Shown: one piece after another, positions 1-6,215 of the stretch
Numbering within the stretch: position 1 is the first letter of the stretch
Layout of the letters: each line of letters starts with the position of its first letter
Virus record (IMG/VR): IMGVR_UViG_3300025151_000001
Coordinates: 1 to 64,000 of that record
DNA length: 64,000 nt
Strand: one strand, 5' to 3'
Source of the DNA: a virus
Made by a program: the position numbers and the translations under genes
Notes under the pieces: generated by a model
Told to the model about the DNA's origin: nothing
The model's input: only the letters and a program-made list of their open reading frames with translations
Database searches by the model: none

Positions 1-374
1 ACTTTAATTTCAATCGTATCTTTTGGAATTCCAAGTGTTACGAATTCCGCTTTGTATTTCTTTCTAATGTATTCTTGGATTTGTTCTTCACTCATACCAG
101 ACTTTACCAACTTTTCAATCTTAACGTTTATGTATGGGATTGAAATTTCATAATGGCCCCGATTCGGTGAAGGTTGACCTCTAGCATTCGCTTGAGTATC
201 TTCTCGCATTAAATTTTTTAATTTTTGGTCCATATTTTGAATCAAATGTGTATCAAGTTCTCTAAGAGCCCTTTCTTTTTCCATCTTAACGTTTTCACGA
301 CTTTCTCTAGCCATTTGTCTGCCTGCCCTTCGTGTTCCAAAAGGAGCCTTTCTTAGTTCATCTTTCCAACTCAT
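1..374 (-). CDS. Partial late-module protein (N-terminal part)
   Basis: The reading frame starts at an ATG (372-374) behind CAGGTGAAAAAT, a good GGTGA ribosome site, and stays open to the window edge, so the C-terminus is missing. The visible 124 residues begin MSWKDELRKAPFG, followed by a charged, helix-rich stretch (residues 18-60) and a mixed segment ending in a lysine-rich helix. I do not recognise a domain. It points left, away from the plus-strand genes. If the genome is circular it would be the first gene of the late operon seen at the other end of the window. That link is inference. Confidence 0.7.
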   Translation of the reverse strand, partial: MSWKDELRKAPFGTRRAGRQMARESRENVKMEKERALRELDTHLIQNMDQKLKNLMREDTQANARGQPSPNRGHYEISIPYINVKIEKLVKSGMSEEQIQEYIRKKYKAEFVTLGIPKDTIEIK

Positions 375-588
375 ATTTTTCACCTGTTTTGTGTGTGTTT
401 AAGACCTTAATTTTCTCAAAAAATGGCCCGGAATTTTTTTGGCACTTGCGCCCATTTTTTAACTTTAATTTATGTATTTCCAGTTTAAAAACATACGCGA
501 TTTTTCGTTAAGTTTGCAATTTGAATGTTTAATTGTTAAGGGCGCGCCGTTTATGTTTTAATGTTGAAGTTGTAACTTTAAGTTTGAA
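375..588. promoter_or_regulatory. Divergent intergenic region
   Basis: About 210 bases of AT-rich DNA lie between the left-going gene at 374 and the small gene ending at 589. It contains A/T runs and one half of a 12-base inverted repeat (516-527). The promoter of the left-going operon should be here, but I could not pick a convincing TATA box or BRE. Confidence 0.4.
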
Positions 589-601
589 TCATTCAAATTG
601 C
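516..601. repeat. 12-base inverted repeat, 62-base spacer
   Basis: GCAATTTGAATG (516-527) and CATTCAAATTGC (590-601) are exact reverse complements. The right arm overlaps a local palindrome, TTTGAA-TCA-TTCAAA, around 583-597. A related CAATTTGCAA occurs near 917-926. This is consistent with an operator, a terminator of the 589-810 gene, or an origin element. Confidence 0.5.
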
Positions 602-810
602 AACGTTGTTTGCACGGTCTTAGGACTCATGTAATCTAGTAATTGGCTTTTTACGGCAGTAAGTTTCTTTTGAATCTCCTTAACTAATGCGCGAGTCTCG
701 GGAGTAAGTTGATTAGATTTGGCTTCATTACCTTTAACATCAGCCAATAATGACTCAATGGACGCAACTACAGAAGTAAGTGCATCTTTAACTGACTGTT
801 CAGAAGCCAT
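589..810 (-). CDS. Small helical protein, unknown function
   Basis: This 73-residue protein starts MASEQSVKDALT from the ATG at 808-810, with AGAGGG a few bases upstream. An upstream in-frame ATG at 846 would add MLDKTRLIREGY but has no ribosome site. The sequence is predicted to be two amphipathic helices with no cysteines and no membrane segment. It lies alone between the divergent region and the cassette array. Function unknown. Confidence 0.5.
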   Translation of the reverse strand: MASEQSVKDALTSVVASIESLLADVKGNEAKSNQLTPETRALVKEIQKKLTAVKSQLLDYMSPKTVQTTLQFE

Positions 811-959
811 GTAACCCTCTCGGATTAGCCTAGTCTTGTCTAGCATATAATGATGTCGCTTGGCTAAGTTTTTGCCCCGAAATAGCGCGTTTAACTCACG
901 AAGTTGACGTTAAATCGTTCAATTTGCAAAGTTAAAATAAAAATAAAATTTGGAACAAA

Positions 960-997
960 GCCATATGGTTGTAGGGCTTTGTATCTAGAATCCCATA
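960..997 (+). repeat. Palindrome copy 1 (variant)
   Basis: GCCATATGGT with CAAAG before it and GGGCTTTG after it. The paired stem is weak here (GGG with CCC only). It leads into the zinc-binding gene at 1021. Confidence 0.7.
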
Positions 998-1020
998 AAT
1001 GCAAATTGTGTGATTCTGGT

Positions 1021-1290
1021 ATGAAGCAAGAAACATCCTGCTATGATTGTGGAACTGAGATGGATATTGAGATGAATGGTCGAATCGTTGATATCGAAGA
1101 CGTGATGATTCTGTGCGCCGATTGCGACCACTACCGCGAAATCCAGAAGGAGAGAAATAAGGCTCAATGGAAGAAGCATCTTCTCGAACTCGGAAAGAAT
1201 GTGGTTGAGTTGTGGGATGCAGCAGGCGAACCTGAAAACGCAGACGTTTTCCTCAAGGCCAACAACCTCACCCGTGAAGATTTGGTTTGA
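1021..1290 (+). CDS. Small CxxC zinc-ribbon-like protein
   Basis: I start this 89-residue protein at the ATG at 1021 because it follows palindrome copy 1, as in the other cassettes. The frame is open upstream to a TTG at 904 but would then translate the repeat. Two CxxC pairs (CYDC near residue 7 and CADC near 33) are separated by about 24 residues, suggesting one zinc site. The rest is a lysine-rich helix and an acidic tail. An additional CKLC just upstream of the chosen start leaves open a longer protein. Function unknown. Confidence 0.6.
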   Translation: MKQETSCYDCGTEMDIEMNGRIVDIEDVMILCADCDHYREIQKERNKAQWKKHLLELGKNVVELWDAAGEPENADVFLKANNLTREDLV

Positions 1291-1319
1291 CGGCCCAAAA
1301 CAACGCAACTCGGTCCCTG

Positions 1320-1343
1320 CCCTCAATCCTTCGGGATTGGGGG
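1320..1343 (+). terminator. Hairpin terminator with TTCG loop
   Basis: A 10-bp stem (one G-T pair) closes a TTCG tetraloop and is followed by GTGGGGTTTTCATTTTT. It ends the first cassette. Confidence 0.65.
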
Positions 1344-1365
1344 TGGGGTTTTCATTTTTATTCAA

Positions 1366-1404
1366 ACCATATGGTTTAGTCTTTGAATTGTGAAACAATA
1401 AACC
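1366..1404 (+). repeat. Palindrome copy 2 with hairpin
   Basis: ACCATATGGT at 1366-1375. GGTTTA (1373-1378) pairs with TAAACC (1399-1404), with CTTTG in the loop. Confidence 0.75.
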
Positions 1405-1471
1405 CTAAACTACCTATCCTGACGAATTCTATCGTCTCCGGGGTGGAGAATAGCCAACAAAGGTGAAAAAC

Positions 1472-1954
1472 ATGAACACAGAAAAGTATGAAATGAATCT
1501 GAATAAGATTCGTGAATGGATGAAGATGAACGATGCGGGTTCATTGGGTGTTGTGCTTGAAGCACAAATCGCCCTTCCCGTTGAAAACGATGATGACCGC
1601 GTTCGGGTTTGGACGGCTATTCGCGCTATTGCGAAGATGCTCCCAAATTCGCCAATTCGCCCCGGTGCCGCTTCCAAGTATAGCCCCGAGGTTCAAGCGA
1701 CTTTGGACTCTATTGCGAATGGTGTCCGAACTGCTGCGCGTAACTACTTCAAGGCGGGTATGCATAATCTTTTGCGAATGCACGGAAAGTCTGGTGGCGG
1801 CCTTTATGCCGATGCTGATGAATTCGGTGATGCAGAAGCAAAGAAGGTCGTTAACGACCTTAAGCGCCGAATGCGCGAAGGTATCTGGGATGGAACCATT
1901 CCGGGTCTTGATACGCAAACCTTCCCCGTTCTGGAGGTGAACGAAGAAGAGTGA
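1472..1954 (+). CDS. Cassette family A protein, copy 1
   Basis: A 160-residue protein starting at the ATG behind AAAGGTGAAAAAC. It is one of three paralogues in the window (also 3815-4330 and 7018-7509). They share a core AIRAIAKMLPN, then IRPG, a helix with DS(I/V)A, and K(S/T)GG.YA. The sequence is helical, soluble and lacks cysteine motifs, a signal peptide or membrane segments. It ends NEEE. I know no family with this pattern. Its repeated presence beside the palindromes suggests duplication within the array. Confidence 0.75.
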   Translation: MNTEKYEMNLNKIREWMKMNDAGSLGVVLEAQIALPVENDDDRVRVWTAIRAIAKMLPNSPIRPGAASKYSPEVQATLDSIANGVRTAARNYFKAGMHNLLRMHGKSGGGLYADADEFGDAEAKKVVNDLKRRMREGIWDGTIPGLDTQTFPVLEVNEEE

Positions 1955-1979
1955 ATCGTGGCGGATTCCACCCCGGGGG

Positions 1980-2021
1980 CCCCTTTAGCAGATAATGCTA
2001 TTGGGGTTCCCGTTTCACGGG
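1980..2021 (+). terminator. Tandem terminator-like hairpins
   Basis: CCCC-TT-TAGCA pairs with TGCTA-TT-GGGG (1980-2006). A small CCCG/CGGG hairpin follows (2009-2021). They sit between the family A gene and palindrome copy 3. Confidence 0.5.
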
Positions 2022-2031
2022 CAAAGGCCGA

Positions 2032-2067
2032 ACCATATGGTATGTTCTTTGGTTACTTGTTCATACC
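2032..2067 (+). repeat. Palindrome copy 3 with hairpin
   Basis: ACCATATGGT at 2032-2041. GGTATG (2039-2044) pairs with CATACC (2062-2067); the loop contains CTTTG. Confidence 0.75.
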
Positions 2068-2095
2068 CTAAAACGTCATTATGTAGGGATTTATC

Positions 2096-2332
2096 ATGGT
2101 TTTATGTAACTGTGCAGAGTGTTTGAAAGAATTTTACGCTGAAGGTGCTGACGCTTATACTGATACACATGGCTTGGACCACCATCCAAGGTGTAATCAT
2201 ATTACGCAGAAGAATTTCAGCGTGATTAGCGACTACATTGAAGTTGACTATTATGGGACCGTTGAAAAAGTTATTCTGTGGCAGGGCTATAATTGCACCT
2301 GTGAAGAAGAATACGACAAGGACGAATCCTGA
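2096..2332 (+). CDS. Small Cys/His-rich protein, likely zinc-binding
   Basis: This 78-residue protein starts MVLCNCAECLKEF. It has CxCxxC at residues 4-9, HHPRCNH near 29-35 and CTC near the C-terminus, which could bind one or two zinc ions. The acidic tail is EEEYDKDES. It is the only gene of its cassette and is followed directly by a terminator. No family recognised. Confidence 0.65.
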   Translation: MVLCNCAECLKEFYAEGADAYTDTHGLDHHPRCNHITQKNFSVISDYIEVDYYGTVEKVILWQGYNCTCEEEYDKDES

Positions 2333-2341
2333 AAAAGCCCA

Positions 2342-2363
2342 AAAAACCCTGTATTGGGTTTTT
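2342..2363 (+). terminator. Intrinsic terminator
   Basis: An A-rich/CCC arm pairs with GGGTTTTT just after the stop codon, followed by further T-rich sequence. Confidence 0.65.
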
Positions 2364-2396
2364 CCTCCTCGTTGGGGTTTTTTCCTCAAAGATAGA

Positions 2397-2433
2397 ACCA
2401 TATGGTTGCTATGCTTTGTCGCTTGTAGCAACC
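2397..2433 (+). repeat. Palindrome copy 4 with 8-bp hairpin
   Basis: ACCATATGGT at 2397-2406. GGTTGCTA (2404-2411) pairs exactly with TAGCAACC (2426-2433) around a CTTTG loop. The upstream CAAAGATAG arm is also partly complementary. Confidence 0.8.
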
Positions 2434-2461
2434 CTATCTACTGTAATTGCTGCATTTTACC

Positions 2462-2800
2462 ATGTCTAAGAAACAAATCGAATACATTGTCGAAAACACG
2501 CGCTCGCACTCGTCAACCTCGTTTGAAACACGGTTTAGAAAACTCTTTTCGGAAAGCAGGTCTGATTCTGCGTTCTCGATGGCCCTTGAGAAGAAGACCG
2601 AGGAAGAAATCAGTATGATTGAGAGCGCGATTGTTGCTTATGTGAGTTTAGAAAAAAAACTGAGGGACACTAAGAGGCAGTTGAACAAAGCGAGTGACGA
2701 CTACATGAAACTTCACAATGAAGCGAGGCGAAACAGGAAAACCCTTGATTCGCTCAACTTCATGTTTCATCAACTACACCAAGTAGGCGACGAATACTGA
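2462..2800 (+). CDS. Coiled-coil cassette protein, unknown
   Basis: This 112-residue protein starts at the ATG at 2462 (MSKKQIEYIVENT). A TTG at 2447 in frame is less likely. Residues 45-95 form a charged heptad-like coiled coil (LEKKTEEEISMIE, then LEKKLRDTKRQLNK). There is a Ser/Arg-rich stretch at 15-40. No catalytic motif is visible. It is the sole gene of its cassette. Confidence 0.65.
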   Translation: MSKKQIEYIVENTRSHSSTSFETRFRKLFSESRSDSAFSMALEKKTEEEISMIESAIVAYVSLEKKLRDTKRQLNKASDDYMKLHNEARRNRKTLDSLNFMFHQLHQVGDEY

Positions 2801-2821
2801 ACAAACCCGCACGGGTGGCCG

Positions 2822-2851
2822 AACCTCGGGGGTCTGCGGACCTCCGGGGTT
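2822..2851 (+). terminator. Long-stem terminator
   Basis: A 13-bp stem with two G-T pairs (2822-2834 with 2839-2851) closes a TGCG loop after the coiled-coil gene. Confidence 0.6.
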
Positions 2852-2877
2852 CCTTTCGTCAGACCAAAGTGACTCGA

Positions 2878-2918
2878 ACCATATGGTTGCTGACTTTGGA
2901 TTAAACCCCAAATTTATT
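2878..2918 (+). repeat. Palindrome copy 5
   Basis: ACCATATGGT at 2878-2887. GGTT pairs with AACC further on, with CTTTG between them. No plus-strand gene follows; the cassette holds a broken minus-strand frame. Confidence 0.65.
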
Positions 2919-3253
2919 AAAAATGGGGGTGGTGAGCCGGACTGAATACCGACATGAATGAAGCAGTTTAGGTCCGCTTTGACCGTTGCTCTCCTAGTTC
3001 CTTGGTCTAGAAGCCATTCAATCACATTCACCGACGAATCCGCTAAGAAACGCGCCCTTTTGGGGTCTTACCACGGCATAAATCCACAAGTGCGCCACGC
3101 ATTCACGCATCTTCACTATAGAATTCTGGCCCGCTAAAGCCGAATGTGTCCCTTAACCCCGAGCAGGGGTTATTCGGGCATCACCTGTGCCGGTGGCCGC
3201 CGACACAGTAATATTGCCACAAAAGGATATGTTTGAGGTTATAACAAAGCCGA

Positions 3254-3288
3254 ACCATATGGTATGGCCTTTGAATGTAATATACCCC
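3254..3288 (+). repeat. Palindrome copy 6 with hairpin
   Basis: ACCATATGGT at 3254-3263. GGTAT pairs with ATACC around a CTTTG loop. The cassette after it is occupied by a minus-strand gene. Confidence 0.7.
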
Positions 3289-3290
3289 TA

Positions 3291-3632
3291 TCAAATGGAA
3301 TAGATGTGTTTTAGTGGAGCATGGGGGACAATGACCCCACCACCCGGAAACTCAGCATTGACTCGCTGAAGGGATTCCGGTAAAACGTCGCTGACCGCGT
3401 GAAAGTCTGTAACTGAGCAATCACACATTGTTGCTCCCGTAGCATCCTCAATCAATACGGTAAAAATTTGGTGGGGTAGGTGAAGCGTAAGCGAGTATAG
3501 GCGATTTGAACACTTTGGACAGAAGGTCGAAGGCCGATAATCCTCATTGTTAGAAAAGCCAAAAAACGCCTCATAGTGGTCCTGTAAGCCGCAGCCCTAA
3601 TATAATTGTATTGCAATAGAAAAATGAATCAT
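3291..3632 (-). pseudogene. Zinc-ribbon-like gene interrupted by in-frame TAG
   Basis: On the minus strand an ATG at 3630-3632 lies about 10 bases after GAGGT and opens a frame broken only by a TAG at 3597-3599. Beyond it 101 residues are open to the TGA at 3291. They are clearly protein-like: a CPKCSNRLYSL motif, a hydrophobic beta-rich stretch, then CDC about 30 residues later, which would complete a zinc site. No alternative ATG, GTG or TTG lies in frame directly after the TAG. TAG is used as a normal stop elsewhere here (e.g. 11239-11241). Decay, sequencing error or readthrough are all possible. Confidence 0.55.
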
Positions 3633-3704
3633 GATTCAATGCTACCTCTGGGGCGGTTCATTCATCAATGGACCTCGGGGTAGTAATTTCATTCAAAGGC
3701 TACT

Positions 3705-3741
3705 ACCATATGGTTTGTGCTTTGTAAGTGTAACGCAAACC
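3705..3741 (+). repeat. Palindrome copy 7 with hairpin
   Basis: ACCATATGGT at 3705-3714. GGTTTG (3712-3717) pairs with CAAACC (3736-3741), CTTTG in the loop. Confidence 0.75.
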
Positions 3742-3814
3742 CCATATGTAATTGGTTGAATGCATTTTACTGTCTAAGGGGGACAACCAAAGGACACACA
3801 TCGGAGAGATTAAC

Positions 3815-4330
3815 ATGACCGAAAAAGACGAAAACTATTGGAACGAAAAAACGCAAACGATTGATGCGTGGATGGAACACAACGACGCCGGAGCGATGGC
3901 GGTTGTTCTTAACGCACAGAATGACCTTTTGAAGCAGAATGTTGGAAATCCTACGGAAGCGGACCAGATTTGGGCCGCGATTCGTGCGATTGCCAAGATG
4001 CTTCCAAACACTTTCATTCGCCCCGGACGCCAACCGGGCTTGAGTCCAGAACTTCAAGCATCTGTGGATTCTGTGGCGCATTGTGTCGAAACTGCCTATG
4101 CGGAATTCTATGAGGCCCATTGGGAACTTCTGTCCGCTATCGTCCTTCCTCACGGAAAGACCGGTGGTCACTACGCAAACGCTCAGGATGCGGCTTCATA
4201 CATGAATGGCCGCACCACGCGCATCCTGAAGGAAGCCATGAAGGATGGCCGTTGGGAAGGCAAGTCGGAAGACGGAATGCCTATCGAATTGGCTGCTCCC
4301 CCAATGCCGGAGGTGGCAGAAGAGGAGTGA
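3815..4330 (+). CDS. Cassette family A protein, copy 2
   Basis: I start this 171-residue protein at the ATG at 3815 behind CGGAGAGATTAAC. The frame is open upstream to a TTG at 3752. It shares AIRAIAKMLPN, IRPG, the SPELQASVDSVA helix and the KTGGHYA motif with the gene at 1472-1954, and is longer near the middle. It ends AEEE. No known fold or active site is recognised. It is soluble and mostly helical. Confidence 0.75.
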   Translation: MTEKDENYWNEKTQTIDAWMEHNDAGAMAVVLNAQNDLLKQNVGNPTEADQIWAAIRAIAKMLPNTFIRPGRQPGLSPELQASVDSVAHCVETAYAEFYEAHWELLSAIVLPHGKTGGHYANAQDAASYMNGRTTRILKEAMKDGRWEGKSEDGMPIELAAPPMPEVAEEE

Positions 4331-4335
4331 ATTGT

Positions 4336-4354
4336 CTAAGGAAGTCCCCCTTAG
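4336..4354 (+). terminator. Small hairpin after family A copy 2
   Basis: CTAAGG (4336-4341) pairs with CCTTAG (4349-4354). There is no long T-run, so termination is uncertain. Confidence 0.4.
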
Positions 4355-4402
4355 GCCCCTTTGTTCGCCTTTGGGCGTTCAAGTGGGGTTAGTGCAAAGC
4401 AA

Positions 4403-4440
4403 ACCATATGGTAGTAACTTGCGGATTAGCGGGCTACCCC
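4403..4440 (+). repeat. Palindrome copy 8 with hairpin
   Basis: ACCATATGGT at 4403-4412. GGTAG pairs with CTACC; the loop has CTTG rather than CTTTG. The following cassette carries a minus-strand gene. Confidence 0.7.
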
Positions 4441-4459
4441 GACTAACCCCCCTTTTGGG

Positions 4460-4597
4460 TCAGCAACGCGTTCCTCTACACCACCTTTCCTCATCTGCTC
4501 GCTTTTCACACCCATACATCGAAATCACACCATCACAGGTATAGCACCTCTGAATGCCTTTTCCACAGTTTTCTTGATTACAGCACTTTTTCGCCAT
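4460..4597 (-). CDS. 45-residue cysteine-rich protein on the opposite strand
   Basis: The minus-strand frame from the ATG at 4597 encodes MAKKCCNQENCGKG and onward, with eight cysteines at residues 5, 6, 11, 18, 21, 30, 40 and 45. That spacing suggests a zinc-binding or disulphide-rich microprotein. Upstream AGTGACC may serve as a ribosome site. It fills an otherwise empty cassette between palindromes 8 and 9 and runs against its neighbours. Too short to assign; the cysteine density is the main support. Confidence 0.5.
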   Translation of the reverse strand: MAKKCCNQENCGKGIQRCYTCDGVISMYGCEKRADEERWCRGTRC

Positions 4598-4674
4598 GTT
4601 TAGACGTTAGGTCACTAATACTTAAGGTTGTTCCTTAATTCCTTAATTACGTCTTTGACTCTAATTAAGACTCA

Positions 4675-4705
4675 ACCATATGGTAGTAGGCTTTGTTTTA
4701 CTACC
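4675..4705 (+). repeat. Palindrome copy 9 with 7-bp hairpin
   Basis: ACCATATGGT at 4675-4684. GGTAGTA (4682-4688) pairs exactly with TACTACC (4699-4705), with GGCTTTGTTT between. Confidence 0.8.
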
Positions 4706-4708
4706 CCC

Positions 4709-4738
4709 ATGAATAGCGTCAAAAACCGATTAACATGA
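4709..4738 (+). CDS. Possible leader mini-ORF
   Basis: ATG directly after the hairpin starts a nine-residue frame (MNSVKNRLT) whose TGA overlaps the ATG of the next gene as ATGA. A comparable mini-ORF follows palindrome 11. It may allow leaderless initiation and coupled translation. No direct proof. Confidence 0.3.
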   Translation: MNSVKNRLT

Positions 4739-4929
4739 AGATGGAGAGGTTCGAATTGGCTATGAAGCACCTTTTGAAAATGCATGAGAAGGTCATTGAT
4801 GATGCTATCCAACACCATGCCGTGAATAAGTCCTTCACAACGTATGCAAGCGTTGAGGCCCTTATCGCTCAAACTAAAGAAGATGCGGCCTTTGTTCTGA
4901 TGCACGGCAATATTGACGAGGAAGAGTGA
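4735..4929 (+). CDS. Small cassette protein, unknown
   Basis: A 64-residue helical protein (MKMERFELAMKHLLK...) ending DEEE. Its start overlaps the stop of the leader mini-ORF. It is followed four bases later by the family B gene, whose ribosome site GAGTGA lies over its end. Contains histidines but no CxxC motif. Unknown function. Confidence 0.65.
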   Translation: MKMERFELAMKHLLKMHEKVIDDAIQHHAVNKSFTTYASVEALIAQTKEDAAFVLMHGNIDEEE

Positions 4930-4933
4930 TAAA

Positions 4934-5170
4934 ATGAAGCAAGAAGAATCCGTTAGATTTGCTGAAGCCTTTGGATATAAACTGTATCAAGATGGCCTTC
5001 TGCCGCCTTTTGAAGAAAAGGGCATCTATGCAGCAATTGAAGCATTCTGTGGAGCGTGCATGGAAAACAACAACCGCTTCGATGAGGTGCTTTTCTTAGA
5101 AAAAGTGCATGAATTCCGTAACAAATTGATTCAAGAAGATTTGGATAATCATTACAGAGAAGAGGAGTGA
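4934..5170 (+). CDS. Family B small phage protein (NxRFDE type), copy 1
   Basis: This 78-residue protein starts at the ATG after GAGTGATAAA. It has the pattern SVRFAEAF at the start, then AFCGACMENNNRFDE and a helix with F..KV. Two relatives lie at 5474-5668 and 11881-12072. Small proteins with a similar NPRFDxxRF motif are common in tailed phages, but their role is unknown to me. The tail is REEE. Confidence 0.65.
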   Translation: MKQEESVRFAEAFGYKLYQDGLLPPFEEKGIYAAIEAFCGACMENNNRFDEVLFLEKVHEFRNKLIQEDLDNHYREEE

Positions 5171-5187
5171 AAAGTTAAAAACCCGAT

Positions 5188-5213
5188 GACCCACCCTTAG
5201 GGGTGGCGAGGTC
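5188..5213 (+). terminator. Hairpin terminator
   Basis: GACC-CACCC pairs with GGGTG-(bulge GCGA)-GGTC around a TTAG loop, followed by TTAAAAT. Confidence 0.5.
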
Positions 5214-5229
5214 TTAAAATCAAAGTAAG

Positions 5230-5266
5230 ACCATATGGTAGCAGGGCTTTGTTTCTGACTACCCTA
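5230..5266 (+). repeat. Palindrome copy 10 with hairpin
   Basis: ACCATATGGT at 5230-5239. GGTAG pairs with CTACC; CTTTG in the loop; CAAAG upstream. Confidence 0.7.
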
Positions 5267-5270
5267 TCAA

Positions 5271-5471
5271 ATGAGTTTGATTAACATTAACATGGCAACA
5301 GATTGGACACCTACGAATGTGCTTGAAGGATGGGAAGAGGTTTGGGTCACTTTCCACAGCGAAGAATTGAACAAAGATGTGACCATTGAGGTATGCTCCG
5401 TTGAAGACCTCATTTATCGCATCATTGGCGATTCTTCAGAAGTCGCGGCACGAATTGCAGAGGAGGAATGA
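5271..5471 (+). CDS. Small cassette protein, unknown
   Basis: The frame runs from the ATG just after the hairpin (MSLININMATDWT...). An internal ATG at 5292 matches the position of the main gene starts in neighbouring cassettes, so the mature start may be there. The protein (66 residues) looks alpha/beta, with one cysteine and the tail AEEE. Its GGAGG-containing end supplies the ribosome site for the gene at 5474. Confidence 0.6.
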   Translation: MSLININMATDWTPTNVLEGWEEVWVTFHSEELNKDVTIEVCSVEDLIYRIIGDSSEVAARIAEEE

Positions 5472-5473
5472 AT

Positions 5474-5668
5474 ATGGGAATGACCAGAAAGCACTTTATC
5501 ATCTTTGCAGAAGAATTTTCTAAGTTGAAGAACCGGATGGAAACGTCTTCCTATGGTTTGGAGCCTTGGACGGTATATTCTGAAATGCTCGTCGCTTTTT
5601 GCAACGCTGCAAGTGAAGTTAACGATCGATTCGACGAAGAACGGTTCATTGAGGCGGTGAATGAATAA
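5474..5668 (+). CDS. Family B small phage protein, copy 2
   Basis: I place the start of this 64-residue protein at 5474, seven bases after GGAGG. The ATG at 5468 is too close. It shares MTRKHF...FAEEF at the start and VNDRFDEERFIEAV at the end with copies at 4934 and 11881. It is coupled to the gene before it. Function unknown. Confidence 0.65.
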   Translation: MGMTRKHFIIFAEEFSKLKNRMETSSYGLEPWTVYSEMLVAFCNAASEVNDRFDEERFIEAVNE

Positions 5669-5690
5669 ATCAATAAGAAAACCAAAAAAT

Positions 5691-5711
5691 AACCCTTCAA
5701 GGGTTGTTTTT
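5691..5711 (+). terminator. Intrinsic terminator
   Basis: AACCCT pairs with AGGGTT, followed by GTTTTT. Confidence 0.65.
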
Positions 5712-5749
5712 CCTTCTATGTGGGGTTTTATTTTTCAAAGTCACATATT

Positions 5750-5781
5750 ACCATATGGTAGTATGCTTTGTTTTCTACCCC
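5750..5781 (+). repeat. Palindrome copy 11 with hairpin
   Basis: ACCATATGGT at 5750-5759. GGTAG pairs with CTACC; CTTTG loop. Upstream CATATTACC also pairs with GGTAGTATG through one wobble. A mini-ORF (5782-5805, MNKTKKK) follows. Confidence 0.75.
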
Positions 5782-5808
5782 ATGAATAAAACCAAAAAGA
5801 AGTAAGTG

Positions 5809-5976
5809 ATGAACATCAAGAGGTTTCAAAAACTGAGGCATGAATACTTGGAAAAATATTTGCATTGTTCTCTTTCGTGGGAAATGGAATTCACATTTGA
5901 ACAGTTCCTTCTATTGGAACTTGAGGCCTATGTAGCCCTATTTCATAACCTTAAAGCCGAGGAGGAAGAAGAATGA
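5809..5976 (+). CDS. 55-residue cassette protein, unknown
   Basis: The frame from the ATG at 5809 reads MNIKRFQKLRHEYLEKYL and on, with a leucine-rich helix (FEQFLLLELEAYVALF) and an EEEEE tail that doubles as GGAGG for the next gene. The stop overlaps the next start as ATGA. No domain recognised. Confidence 0.6.
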   Translation: MNIKRFQKLRHEYLEKYLHCSLSWEMEFTFEQFLLLELEAYVALFHNLKAEEEEE

Positions 5977-6140
5977 CCACGAAACAAAACGAACTTCTGA
6001 AAGAGATTAAAATGCTCAAGCGAGCAATCCGAAACATTGGGCATACGCCCGAAACGGAGAAAATCATTCAGGCACATAACCTTCTGGTTGAAATGTGCGT
6101 GGAACAATTTGAAGAGTTGAGGAAGGTGGAGTCAAGATGA
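5973..6140 (+). CDS. 55-residue helical cassette protein, unknown
   Basis: The frame begins at the ATG overlapping the previous stop, and reads MTTKQNELLKEIKMLKRAIRN onward as two amphipathic helices, possibly a short coiled coil. A trailing eight-codon frame (6137-6163, MMERFKEK) overlaps its stop and may be a remnant. Unknown function. Confidence 0.55.
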   Translation: MTTKQNELLKEIKMLKRAIRNIGHTPETEKIIQAHNLLVEMCVEQFEELRKVESR

Positions 6141-6160
6141 TGGAGAGGTTTAAGGAGAAA

Positions 6161-6203
6161 TAAGACCGATGACCCCGGCCCATTTGGGTCGGGCGAGGTC
6201 TTA
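6161..6203 (+). terminator. Long two-part hairpin terminator
   Basis: TAAGACC pairs with GGTCTTA (outer stem) and CCCGGCCC with GGGTCGGG (inner stem, one wobble). Confidence 0.6.
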
Positions 6204-6215
6204 TCACAAAGACAG

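Larger units (their letters stand above)
2774..3110 (-). pseudogene. Possible frameshifted minus-strand cassette gene
   Basis: A minus frame starts at the ATG at 3110 (MRECVAHLWIYAVV) behind a GTGAAG and stops at 3018. A second frame takes over at a CCCCAAAAGGG tract (around 3053-3063) and reads RARFLADSSVNVIEWLL and onward as protein-like sequence to about 2940, then runs through the repeat to 2774. Joining the two at the homopolymer tract would give one small protein. It could be a pseudogene, a sequencing error or chance. No family recognised. Confidence 0.3.

Noticed and set aside
985-1398. 137-codon minus frame across the first cassette
   Set aside because: It reads through the zinc-ribbon gene, terminator and palindrome on the opposite strand; no start signal.
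4245-4544. 99-codon plus frame across palindrome 8
   Set aside because: It runs through the family A gene end, the hairpin and the repeat; composition is not protein-like.
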